64,000 nucleotides of DNA, taken from positions 177,628 through 241,627 of the forward strand of contig JADJHD010000004.1 of the NCBI GenBank assembly GCA_016707705.1. The letters run 5' to 3'. The stretch's first letter is position 1. Each line of letters opens with the position of its first letter. Origin of the DNA: Bacteroidales bacterium (GTDB lineage Bacteria > Bacteroidota > Bacteroidia > Bacteroidales > UBA4417). The notes beneath the pieces were generated by a model. The model saw only the letters and a program-made list of their open reading frames with translations. It did not search any database and was not told the DNA's origin. Both the position numbers and the translations under genes were made by a program. Shown piece by piece: positions 47,547 through 55,777 of this stretch.

Positions 47547-48116
47547 TTATTTCATAATCCTTTTACGGATCCGGCTTAAGGATTCAGGCTTTATTCCTAA
47601 ATAACTGGCTATTTGATGCTGGGGAGCCCTTTGAATCAAATCAGGTCTGTTTTTCAACAGGGATAAATATCTCTCTTCGGGCGAAGCCATTTTGAATTCA
47701 GCAAAAGTATCCTGGTATTTTGCCATAATAACCTCCCCCAACGCCCGATTAAGTGATTCTATCTGAGGAAATTTCTGATACATTTCCAGTTCCAGTTCTG
47801 GAGTACCTACTCCGGCAATTGTATCTTCAATGCACTCCACATAATACTCAGAAGGAACCTTCATTCCATATGCTGAAGGTATAACAGCCTGTTCCTCTGT
47901 ATAGAATTCAGTTGTTCTTTCTTCTCCTTCCTTTATAAAAAAGCTTCTGATACAGCCCTTTATAATGAAGTAGCATTCATTGGAGATTTTTCCTTCTTCA
48001 AGCAGAATAGTTCCTTTTTTATAGGATTGGATAAACTCAATTTTGCTTAGTTCCTCCTCCAGTTCATTGGTAATTGGTATGTATCTGGACAAGTAATTTT
48101 TTATTTCATCTTCCAT
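47547..48116 (-). CDS. Crp/Fnr-family transcriptional regulator
   Basis: 189 residues. The N-terminal cyclic-nucleotide-binding-like beta-roll is intact (YKKGTILLEEGKISNECYFI, then GCIRSFFIKEGEERTTEFYT). The C-terminal helix-turn-helix is short (HQIASYLGIKPESLSRIRKR), as in the many Bacteroidota members of this group. No Fe-S cysteines are present, so it is not a classical Fnr. It probably controls the two genes that follow. Confidence 0.92.
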   Translation of the reverse strand: MEDEIKNYLSRYIPITNELEEELSKIEFIQSYKKGTILLEEGKISNECYFIIKGCIRSFFIKEGEERTTEFYTEEQAVIPSAYGMKVPSEYYVECIEDTIAGVGTPELELEMYQKFPQIESLNRALGEVIMAKYQDTFAEFKMASPEERYLSLLKNRPDLIQRAPQHQIASYLGIKPESLSRIRKRIMK

Positions 48117-48473
48117 TTTATTGACATCTGGGGATTGGTTTTCATCATAAAGGAAAACGGTTCATGTTTGAACAAAAGCTAAAAATGATAAGTATCAGAC
48201 TATAAATATCGGAATTTTTAATAGCAGCATAAACTCGATTTTTATCAAATCAGCACATGCTAACTTAGACTTTGTCAAATGCTGAGATATTGCTGGTATT
48301 TTATCAGCGAAGAAAGTAGAATTCATTGATTGGTACACTATAAACAACGTTTGGCCGTTGTCTTACAAGTTGATTGATTGGTGCAAATAAGCCATCCGGC
48401 ATGAGGCTTACCAACCTTAAGCAAGCATTTCTTATTAGTCTTATCTGGCTATGAGGGTGAGCCCTGAAATCGC
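48117..48473. other. Gene-free stretch with a possible eroded attC
   Basis: 357 bases. Around 48345-48442 it has a CAACGTTTGG left end, a weak inner stem (AAATAAGCC / GGCTTACC) and an ATTAGTCTT right end, the spacing of an attC. The match is poor and I treat it as tentative. Confidence 0.35.
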
Positions 48474-49736
48474 TTAGTCGTGGAGGCACCTGACTGAATA
48501 AGCTGATTCAAGTTGGTCATCACTTCTGTATGAAGCTGCCCCTAAATAGCTGACCGCCAAATAGAAGTAATACCCGCCGACAGTCCCTGGTGAGGATGAC
48601 CAGAAAGTTGCACGAATGCCGAGAAGATCGTAAGTCGGACCCCAGGATTGCAGGAAACCGCCGGGTAGAGCAGTGAAGCCTGTTTCATTGGTTGCGCCTG
48701 AATTATTGGCGTTCCAATGGTATGTTCCTGTCTCTTTTAGTTTGCCCCCAGCCACACTCGATCCGCCAAGGAAAATCTCCAGGTCATAAAATTCCTGATT
48801 TGTGGGTATGTGCCAGCCGTTGGGACATATACCTCTGGAGCCCTCTGTGCCGTTGTAATTCATCATTTCATCCCATCTGTATAATCCACCATACTCGCCA
48901 CAAATGTTTAAATTATCCTTATAACAATAGTATTCGATAATGCCATTATCAGCTGATATCGTGGTACTGTCAATTGCATTTCCAACTCTCAGATTTTCAG
49001 CCATCCAGAATTGAGCGAATTTTCCGCTTCCTATTTGTACTGTTGCATAATTGTTGCCATCACTGTCGGTGCAGGCAATAAAAGGAAAGGTTATTGTTTT
49101 ATTGCCGGTTGGTACATTCGAAACTATGGCGCTGTAATCTCCGGAAACACCTTTGAAATTTAGAATATTGCCATCGGTATAGGGCATATCAATTGTGGCC
49201 GATGTGCTTTTAAACTGCTTCCCTGTTGAATGATCATCGGAAGACATATACTCAATCCCTGCCATGTCAGGCACTGTGTTTTGACTCAACAGTTTCGCTG
49301 AATAGTTGAAGTCTTCGCCGGTGATTGTTAATAAATACATACCCCGGTTTATTCCTGAAACCCGAAAGTTGTGCGTCCCGCGCGAAAGTAACTTGCTGAG
49401 CCGAAAAACAGCCTTACCGGATAAATCAAAAACACTTATGAGGACATTGCCACTCTGCTGGGTACAAAATGTTAATACGGATTGCTCCTTCATCGGATTG
49501 GGATAAAGTTGCAAAGTCATGTTATCAGCTGGCTTTGCATCAATTCCAAGCGCCGGGATCAAATGCAGCTTGTCTCCTCCATTTAGGGTTAGACTGGCCC
49601 CGCTCGTTAAATTTTCAACTTTTACCGAACTGATCGTTGTAGCAGCACCAACACCCTCAAAACTAATCAGGTAGTCCTGTGCCTGTAAACTTATCAGTGC
49701 AAAAATCATGAAGATGATTGTGTGAATGAGTTTCAT
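48474..49736 (-). CDS. Secreted FISUMP-domain protein with an internal sorting-like domain
   Basis: 420 residues from the ATG at 49736 (signal MKLIHTIIFMIFALISLQAQ); the open frame to 49967 has no signal. Residues about 55-150 look like a T9SS type A domain (LYPNPMKEQSVLTFCTQ to GMYLLTITGEDF), but here it lies near the N-terminus. The C-terminal 170 residues are a Fibrobacter-succinogenes-major-paralogous (FISUMP) domain: AQFWMAENLRVGNAID, YRWDEMMNYNGTEGSRGICP, NGWHIPTNQEFYDLEIFLGG and a closing SAYSVRCLHD. Secreted or surface protein of unknown role. Confidence 0.88.
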   Translation of the reverse strand: MKLIHTIIFMIFALISLQAQDYLISFEGVGAATTISSVKVENLTSGASLTLNGGDKLHLIPALGIDAKPADNMTLQLYPNPMKEQSVLTFCTQQSGNVLISVFDLSGKAVFRLSKLLSRGTHNFRVSGINRGMYLLTITGEDFNYSAKLLSQNTVPDMAGIEYMSSDDHSTGKQFKSTSATIDMPYTDGNILNFKGVSGDYSAIVSNVPTGNKTITFPFIACTDSDGNNYATVQIGSGKFAQFWMAENLRVGNAIDSTTISADNGIIEYYCYKDNLNICGEYGGLYRWDEMMNYNGTEGSRGICPNGWHIPTNQEFYDLEIFLGGSSVAGGKLKETGTYHWNANNSGATNETGFTALPGGFLQSWGPTYDLLGIRATFWSSSPGTVGGYYFYLAVSYLGAASYRSDDQLESAYSVRCLHD

Positions 49737-50603
49737 AACATTCTCTTTTTTAAACCTCAGATATAGGTTGATGTCATTGAATTTGCAATGAATACTAACG
49801 TTTCCGGGATAGAGGAGGTGGGGCAGAAGCAATGTCAGAAAACAAAATTTATAAAGTTTTCTTATCAGCGTTGGTTTGAGTAATTGCTTAACAGAACTTG
49901 CTTGTATTAAGCATTTGTAACTTCTGGTGGTAATGCAGTCTTCCTGGACAGGGCCTGTTTTACTCAAGATAATATTCTAATTTCTCATCTTCGGGTGCCA
50001 GGTTAAATACCAGTAAAGAAAGTATAAGTCCTTAGGAGAGCCGATACCGGCAGTGTAAGCTCAACTGAATAATTCACTCAATCTTGACTTCTGGTCGGAT
50101 TATCTGCTTAAAGATAAGGAAATTAGCGATTTTGTGTATGAGTGTTCTTAAATAAATTGAATTAGGGATATAGAGAAGCCTCAAGATTATCGCCCCAAAG
50201 CGAAACCTTCGCTGATTCGTTCAGAGGAAGCAGTTTTTATCCGCAATGCTCTGGTCTCAACATAAATATCAGGCGTAAACGAAAGGAAAGGAAAAAGGAT
50301 AAGGTTCAGCTCGATTATCAATAAGAATCCTCTTTACCCGACTTCTGCTACCGCGGGATCGTATAACAGGGCTGGACTGCCTTTTTCAGTTTAGCAGCGG
50401 GATGCTTTATATGTGAATCGCTGCCTCTCAGTCATTACAAGCTGGGCCGACCACCTGCTTAGCAGTAAGGGGTTTTCCATTTCTGCTATTTAAAAACTTC
50501 CGGTCTTTGATTCTACTTCTTTTGAAGTCGACAGGTATACTCAGTAACCACGTTCAAATGTAAATTGTAATTACAATATTTCAACTTATCACAGTGATCG
50601 CCA
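49737..50603. other. Gene-free stretch
   Basis: 867 bases without a gene I can support. ACTAACGTTTCC at 49794-49805 resembles a cassette boundary and lies 58 bases before the FISUMP start, but no full attC can be drawn. The rest holds only short open frames. Confidence 0.5.
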
Positions 50604-51701
50604 TTAAGCCAAACCTCTGTTGGTGGCAGCGACTCTTTTCTTGCGCCATCTGGCTAATCCAATAAGTAATAGTATAATAAATAATATTCCGACTAAAGCT
50701 ATTGTTATGGTCTTCTTTAACAACAAACCAAATAGTAAAGTGTCTGCTTTTCCGGTTTGCAGATACACCCAGTCACTGGCAATTCTTGATGCTAGGTCCG
50801 GATTACCTGTTTCCAAAACAATTATTCCATCTCCACTTACGGGATTGATCCTTATTGCAGTGTTTATTGGAGGAGTGCTTCTTCCGTCATGTCCAAAAAT
50901 GTACTCATTCTCTTCTAAATCGATATAAAGCATACTGCCTAAACCATAAATTTCTTCTCCCATTATATCCCAATGTCCTTCTCTTAACAACTTCAAGGTT
51001 TCTGGCTTTAATTGTTTCCTGCCTATTGGTTCACCATTCTTTCCTTTTAGAAAAAATTGAAAAAATGTTTCTAAATCAGATAATGAGGTGTAAAGTGATG
51101 TTGCTGCTAATGAAGTGTAGTAGAAATGTGGAGCGGTTGTTTTATCAGCATTGTAGAACTCACATAATCTGCTGCTTAGTGAATCATTCAGAATGTAAGT
51201 GCTGCTATTCATATTCAGTGGAGTGAATAAATTGGAAGTCATAAATTCGTTAAACGATTGTCCGCTTGTCTCTTCAACTACCAATTGTAAAAGTGTAAAA
51301 CCACCACCTGAGTATTTCCACATGGAGTTTGGTTCTATTCCAACTCTTACTTCACCACTAATATCCGCATCCGCATCTCTTGCCTTAGTGAGTGAGGACT
51401 CCAGGGATTGAACGGAATCCCGGCTTTCAAAACCACTATAGCCCAGTCCATCAGTTAAGCCTGCTGTATGACTCAGCAATCTTCGAACAGTTACCTTTTC
51501 AATATCAAATTCACTTTTAGGCAATTGCCATCTTGTTAAATAATTATTTACCGGAGTGTCTAAGTCAATTTTCCGAAGCTCAATCAATTTCATTATTCCA
51601 ACGGCAGAAACGAACTTAGAAAGAGAAGAGACTTGAAATATTGTGTTTTTATCAACTGGTTTGTTGTGTGAAGTGAAACAACTCTCTATCAACCCGGCCA
51701 T
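50604..51701 (-). CDS. Serine hydrolase of the beta-lactamase/D-Ala-D-Ala peptidase group, main part
   Basis: 365 residues from an out-of-frame ATG. The catalytic SxxK is SLSK in FQVSSLSKFVSAVG, the Tyr motif is KYSGGGF, and the protein ends with one membrane span (ITIALVGILFIILLLIGLAR). It probably faces the periplasm and acts on peptides or esters. The true N-terminus is encoded in the overlapping frame at 51652-51900. The two join if one base is removed near 51683, giving a continuous ELFH-xHNKPVDKNTIFQV as in relatives. The gene is therefore either frameshifted or misread there. Confidence 0.85.
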   Translation of the reverse strand: MAGLIESCFTSHNKPVDKNTIFQVSSLSKFVSAVGIMKLIELRKIDLDTPVNNYLTRWQLPKSEFDIEKVTVRRLLSHTAGLTDGLGYSGFESRDSVQSLESSLTKARDADADISGEVRVGIEPNSMWKYSGGGFTLLQLVVEETSGQSFNEFMTSNLFTPLNMNSSTYILNDSLSSRLCEFYNADKTTAPHFYYTSLAATSLYTSLSDLETFFQFFLKGKNGEPIGRKQLKPETLKLLREGHWDIMGEEIYGLGSMLYIDLEENEYIFGHDGRSTPPINTAIRINPVSGDGIIVLETGNPDLASRIASDWVYLQTGKADTLLFGLLLKKTITIALVGILFIILLLIGLARWRKKRVAATNRGLA

Positions 51702-51900
51702 TTTTCATAATTGCCATCGCAAAGTTTCCAACAAATTCCTTTTTTGTACTCTCCTTAATTGCAGAAATAAATGCTTCTGGCTCCTTACTTCCTGCAATTG
51801 AGTTGTACCACCAACCATGTGATAGTCCTATAAAAACAATGATACCCCAACCAATGGTTAATATAATTGTGACTATTAAGTATTTTACAAATCTTTTCAT
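51652..51900 (-). pseudogene. N-terminal part of the frameshifted serine hydrolase
   Basis: 82 residues. It starts with a membrane anchor (MKRFVKYLIVTIILTIGWGI) and continues into the typical AMAIMKNGRVDREL that precedes the SxxK domain in this family. It then runs out of frame into FHFTQQTS and a stop. It overlaps the main part at 50604-51701 by 50 bases in another frame. With one base fewer the two give a single protein of about 430 residues. Confidence 0.8.
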
Positions 51901-52091
51901 ATTTCCATGTTATTTAATGGATTATTGCCATTTGTTGCATGGGGACTGCTAAATGGCCTATATCGTCGGGGCTATGCGAAGTATAGGATTGCCGGGAGCA
52001 TTGTCAACCCTCTGAGGAGATGTAGCGGGACAGCATGCTGGAGACTTCGGGAATTTATCCATTGGTAGCGATCCATTGTTTTTGCTTTATT

Positions 52092-52943
52092 CTAGCGGTC
52101 AAGAATATATCCTGCTCGTTTATAGTTAATTGTATATGGCTCGACCCCCAGACTTTTATACTCCACTTGTATGGAATTGTCGTCAAGCATCCTTACAATG
52201 CAATAGGAAGGGATACTTCCATTCTTGTACCCCAGGCCTGATAATGCAGTTTTAGAAAAGTAGGTAGAAAAGCTATAAGTATTCAGGCTGTCAACTATTA
52301 ATTCCAGTTCGTTCTGAGCATTCATTTTGAACTTGATTCCCTTATCTTCTAAGCTAATAGGGGTCTTTATCATTTGCCAGATCCCCACCAGAATTTGCGG
52401 AATGATCGTGTCATTTTTCATTTCCCTTTTAAGATAAGGATAGCAATTTAATTTCTGTAATTCGATAAAACCATTGTATTCATACATTTTTTTATAGACA
52501 AGTATTTTCTTTTCTTTTGATATTTTCGGTCTCCATCCTAAAAGATTAATTTGCCCTGTTGTTCCTTCCTGAATCAGAAAGCATCTTTCTACAATTCCTT
52601 TGTTTGTTCTAAATTTTACACCAATGGAAGAATGTCCCGGATATATCAAAGCTTTCATTTGACATTTATCCCAATAGGCATCTTCTACACAATCTTGCCT
52701 TTTAAACCAATCTGTTATAGAATCAAGACAAGAAGTCAGATCGATCTGATAGCCACTACCTTCACCATTAAAGTATAGTTGCCCGTTTTTATTCGTCTTA
52801 ATTACTTTTTTTGCGATTCTTTCTATCTTCTTGAAATCAGAATTGGAAACAGCTTTGCAAAGTGCTCTTCCATTCTGGCAAAACACATTTTGTAGAACAA
52901 AAATGAAACACAGGGACAGAATTATATTAAGTTTTCTTTCCAT
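52092..52943 (-). CDS. Secreted hypothetical protein
   Basis: 283 residues with a signal peptide (MERKLNIILSLCFIFVLQNVFCQ). The middle has several cysteines (CLDSITDWFKRQDCVEDAYW) that could form disulfides. A later part (LVGIWQMIKTPISLEDKGIK) recalls lipocalin-like GxW strands, ending in NSIQVEYKSLGVEPYTI. No family recognised. It lies just beyond the last recognisable attC-like remnant and could be an old cassette gene. Confidence 0.6.
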   Translation of the reverse strand: MERKLNIILSLCFIFVLQNVFCQNGRALCKAVSNSDFKKIERIAKKVIKTNKNGQLYFNGEGSGYQIDLTSCLDSITDWFKRQDCVEDAYWDKCQMKALIYPGHSSIGVKFRTNKGIVERCFLIQEGTTGQINLLGWRPKISKEKKILVYKKMYEYNGFIELQKLNCYPYLKREMKNDTIIPQILVGIWQMIKTPISLEDKGIKFKMNAQNELELIVDSLNTYSFSTYFSKTALSGLGYKNGSIPSYCIVRMLDDNSIQVEYKSLGVEPYTINYKRAGYILDR

Positions 52944-53149
52944 TTTAATGCATCTGCTTTTAATTGTAAATCTTTCTACTACCCGTCACTGTAAGCCCCT
53001 TCTTCAAAATACTTTCTCCTGCGAACAAATCTTAATTCCACTGATAATTGGCAACATAGCTTTCGTGAATCCTTGCATTCTCACTACCATTTGTAAAAGT
53101 GGTTTGCTCCCTAAAGATAAGTAAAAGCTCCAGTTTCAGATTAATCCTG

Positions 53150-53281
53150 TGTATGCCGTTTTGAGCCTGGCGATTGTGACGATTTTCACTACAAAGGTTG
53201 ATGAGGAGAACCAAACTTTGATTTACCACAAATGTATCTTAGGAACACTGAAACGCCACTTTTGCCTTACCAGTCGTATGC
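53150..53281 (-). other. attC: Eroded attC-like site I
   Basis: Minus strand: GCACTGAGCATACG at the entry. This is close to the reverse complement of the start of the next unit (GTTATGCTTAAAGTGC at about 54185-54170), with base changes at positions 1 and 2. The far end reads AAACGGCATAC instead of GGAACGTT. The stem is weak. Supported mainly by its place and by the partial terminal match. Confidence 0.4.
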
Positions 53282-53302
53282 TCAGTGCTGTTGTGTTTGA
53301 GA

Positions 53303-54103
53303 TCAGTCCGTAATTATTAATTTCTCTACTGCGATGATCTTATTTTCTTCTGTCAGTATTAGGTAATACTGTCCTCCTGGAAGGTTGTCACGGGTTAAAG
53401 AAACGGTCTGCCCCGAAATATTATTTACTTGCTTTAAAGTCTGACCGTAAAGGTTGTATATGCTCAGGGTTGCATTTTTAAGATTGCCAGTTGTCTGTAT
53501 CGTTGTCGAGGAAATGAATGGATTTGGGGAGATAGAAAAGATATTCTTGATTAAATTCTCAGTAATACCTGTGAGCATTTGTCCCGACTGTATGCAAGTA
53601 TTTGGGGTACTCTCATAGGCGTAATCCTTAATGGTGAACGATGTGGATGTTGTTGTAACATCAAAACGGGCCCAGCCATAGTATGTGTTAGTTCCCACAA
53701 TGAGTTTTAGTGCTAAATATTTATTTGTTTCTCCTACCCAGTAGCCTGTGCTTGTTCCCCAAGCCATGGTTCCAGGGTTATTGGAATCATACCATGTTGA
53801 CATTGTGTCACAAATGCTAATATCTGCAGATAATGCCCATGGTAAATGCACACCACCAACAAAATTCCCCGAATAAGCATTGTTATTTTGAGGTTTACAC
53901 ATCACCTTATCAATAGAATCAAATTGAATTATATAATCAGTAATGGTGTCATTATTCAAATCTAAAGGATAAGTAGCATTGGGAGTAGCGTCAGGTATGT
54001 CAGTATATATAATCTGTGAGTATAATCTGCTATTGAAAACAAATAATATCAATAAGCAGCATAAGGATGCCACTTTTTTAAGAAATATAATTTTTGTCTT
54101 CAT
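53303..54103 (-). CDS. Secreted T9SS sorting-domain protein (array cargo)
   Basis: 266 residues with a signal-like N-terminus (VASLCCLLILFVFNSRLYSQ). The first 180 residues show YPLDLNNDTITDYIIQFDS and YYGWARFDVTTTSTSFTIKD, a pattern of secreted proteins that keep a GWA-type beta-sandwich; no enzyme motif. The last 75 residues are a T9SS type A domain (ISPNPFISSTTIQTTGN to GGQYYLILTEENK). The unit start near 54185 and the remnant site at 53281 bound it, so it seems to be an old cassette gene. Confidence 0.85.
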   Translation of the reverse strand: MKTKIIFLKKVASLCCLLILFVFNSRLYSQIIYTDIPDATPNATYPLDLNNDTITDYIIQFDSIDKVMCKPQNNNAYSGNFVGGVHLPWALSADISICDTMSTWYDSNNPGTMAWGTSTGYWVGETNKYLALKLIVGTNTYYGWARFDVTTTSTSFTIKDYAYESTPNTCIQSGQMLTGITENLIKNIFSISPNPFISSTTIQTTGNLKNATLSIYNLYGQTLKQVNNISGQTVSLTRDNLPGGQYYLILTEENKIIAVEKLIITD

Positions 54104-54178
54104 GTTTTATCTGCAGTGATTATTATGCTGTCTCAGCACTTTTAATTATAAAGCTAACACTATTGTGTTGCACTTTAA

Positions 54179-54303
54179 GCATAACGTTCCTAATCTGCCC
54201 GCTGATAGGGGCGAGGTTAAGATAGATACCTGCGAATCGTTATATTTTAGCAATAGATTATTTTGTCCCACTAACAGCAAACCCTCTATTTGCAGGTAGG
54301 TGC
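54179..54303 (-). other. attC: attC-like site H, partly eroded
   Basis: The far end is intact (GGAACGTTATGC on the minus strand, 54185-54179 for GTTATGC). The entry GCACCTACCTGC near 54303 seems to have lost several bases relative to the site at 55757-55765. Stem arms CTGC..ATAGxGGG can be matched imperfectly. Confidence 0.55.
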
Positions 54304-54336
54304 TTTTAGAGGTTCGGCTTGCTTGTCCCGATCAAT

Positions 54337-54888
54337 CTATTTTTCAATTTTTTGTAAAGAATTTAGTCTGTTTATTAGTTCGACTGATAAGTCTGTTTTG
54401 TTGTAAGGTATTTCTTCAGAATTCTCACAATAAGTTAATCCACTTGGACCTATCCATTGTTCGTAGTCGATGTTCTTAATAGTCGTAAAATGTGTCCATT
54501 CATCATTGTTTCGTGTCTTAAACTGTCCACATAAAAAATACAGAATTTCTTTGTTCGGTTTTATACTATACCTAAATTTCACATTCCGAAATTCAGTAGG
54601 CAGTGGCTGTTGGTTTTTATAGAAGTCGTTTGCCGAAAGGTCAATTATTGATTTTACAACTGCATCTATTGTGTCATTTTGTGTAACTGCAGAAGGAATA
54701 CTATCTGTAATTTTTGAGGAATCTGTTTGTGTTTTATCCGGACCTGACTTGCAAGACACAAAGAATACCAGCAATAGTAACATCGAAATGTATATTTGAA
54801 TTTTGAGGGTTTCAAATGTCTGTTTACCCTTCGTTTTTCTGTTCATTCTGATAAAATTTATTTGATTTATTGTCAATTTTTCTGTCAT
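54337..54888 (-). CDS. Lipoprotein, hypothetical (array cargo)
   Basis: 183 residues; an inner ATG at 54846 would give 169 and is equally possible. The signal (IYISMLLLLVFFVSC) has a lipobox ending in Cys. The mature part opens with a Ser/Thr/Asp-rich linker (KTQTDSSKITDSIPSAV), then a compact domain with FRVKFRYSIKPNKEILYFLC-like strands. No family recognised. It sits between two eroded attC-like sites. Confidence 0.65.
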   Translation of the reverse strand: MTEKLTINQINFIRMNRKTKGKQTFETLKIQIYISMLLLLVFFVSCKSGPDKTQTDSSKITDSIPSAVTQNDTIDAVVKSIIDLSANDFYKNQQPLPTEFRNVKFRYSIKPNKEILYFLCGQFKTRNNDEWTHFTTIKNIDYEQWIGPSGLTYCENSEEIPYNKTDLSVELINRLNSLQKIEK

Positions 54889-54920
54889 TACTTATTTGGA
54901 TGTAGTCTTTTATGCTGACC

Positions 54921-55052
54921 GCTATAGGTCGTTGGCTTGGTGGTGTGACTGATTTTAGCTCAAAAGCTCAATAGAATTACTAATGTAGAACCTTGCACAA
55001 AGGATTCTTAGAAGCACTTCAGTTGCCATATTGCCAAACCGATGTTAGTGGC
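54921..55052 (-). other. attC: attC-like site G, partly eroded
   Basis: The entry GCCACTAAC at 55052-55044 is intact and lies 8 bases after the CYTH gene stop. It pairs with the unit start at about 55638 (TTTACCGGCTATTTT against GTTAGTGGCTGTTTT, 11 of 15 equal, A against G at position 11). The far end reads CCAACGACC instead of GGAACGTT. Confidence 0.6.
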
Positions 55053-55059
55053 TGTTTTT

Positions 55060-55578
55060 TTAATTTAATTCCATTATCAAGTCGCTGTAGGATTTGTCAA
55101 TTATATTATTTTGTGTCAATTCAAAAAAGTCAAAATATTTGTCACATTGTTCTTTCAATTCTTCTATGGTAAACTCTTCTTTGCTATCAATTGCTTCAAC
55201 TTCCATAAATGTCCCTAAATGTTCAACAACATCAAAGTGAAATTTAACGTTGTCTATAAAATATATTTTTCGCTTTTTATCTACAACTATTTTAACTCCA
55301 AGTTGTCTAATCAAAATATTTTTCAGAGCAACATTTGGTTCGTGTTGATATAGAATTATTTGAGATTCTTTTGAACCTGAAACATTTTCTCTATCATAGT
55401 TTATTAATGAGTTTTCAATATTTCCTTCTCTTAGTTTCAGTCTTCCATTTTGAGTATTAAAATATGTGTCTATTTGATGGTCAAGTCCCTGAAAATACGG
55501 ATTAAGTGTCAGTAATTTATTTTCGTATTTTTCTATCTCGTCAATTTTTGCTTTGAACTCAAAATTTTTAATATTCAT
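55060..55578 (-). CDS. CYTH-domain protein, class IV adenylate cyclase-like (array cargo)
   Basis: 172 residues. The N-terminal FEFKAKI matches the E-x-K-x-K opening of the CYTH/CyaB-like group. Basic and acidic strand residues follow (IDTYFNTQNGRLKLREGN, ILIRQLGVKIVVDKKRKIYF, KFHFDVVEHLGTFMEVEAI), lining a triphosphate tunnel. Members include class IV adenylate cyclases and tripolyphosphatases, so the exact reaction is unclear. No signal peptide; cytoplasmic. It is carried between sites F and G. Confidence 0.87.
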   Translation of the reverse strand: MNIKNFEFKAKIDEIEKYENKLLTLNPYFQGLDHQIDTYFNTQNGRLKLREGNIENSLINYDRENVSGSKESQIILYQHEPNVALKNILIRQLGVKIVVDKKRKIYFIDNVKFHFDVVEHLGTFMEVEAIDSKEEFTIEELKEQCDKYFDFFELTQNNIIDKSYSDLIMELN

Positions 55579-55630
55579 TTATGTCTATTTATGTTAATTT
55601 TCTTTTGTTTACGTTGTTCTGGCAAAATAG

Positions 55631-55765
55631 CCGGTAAAGTTTTGCAGCTACAAGAAGATGACGATTTCGGAGACGAAAACTGTCTGCCTGCAATGAACTT
55701 GATACGAAGCACAAAGCTTCATTTAACCAATGAAGCACCAATTTCTTGCAGGTGGTGTTAGGTGC
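55631..55765 (-). other. attC: attC-like site F
   Basis: The entry GCACCTAAC (55765-55757) matches the reverse complement of the unit start at 57495-57487. The stem uses CACCTGCAAGAA and its imperfect partner. The far end reads AACTTTACCGG, where a canonical site would read AACGTTACC, so the crossover G is mutated. Confidence 0.7.
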
Positions 55766-55777
55766 TGGCGTTTCTGT

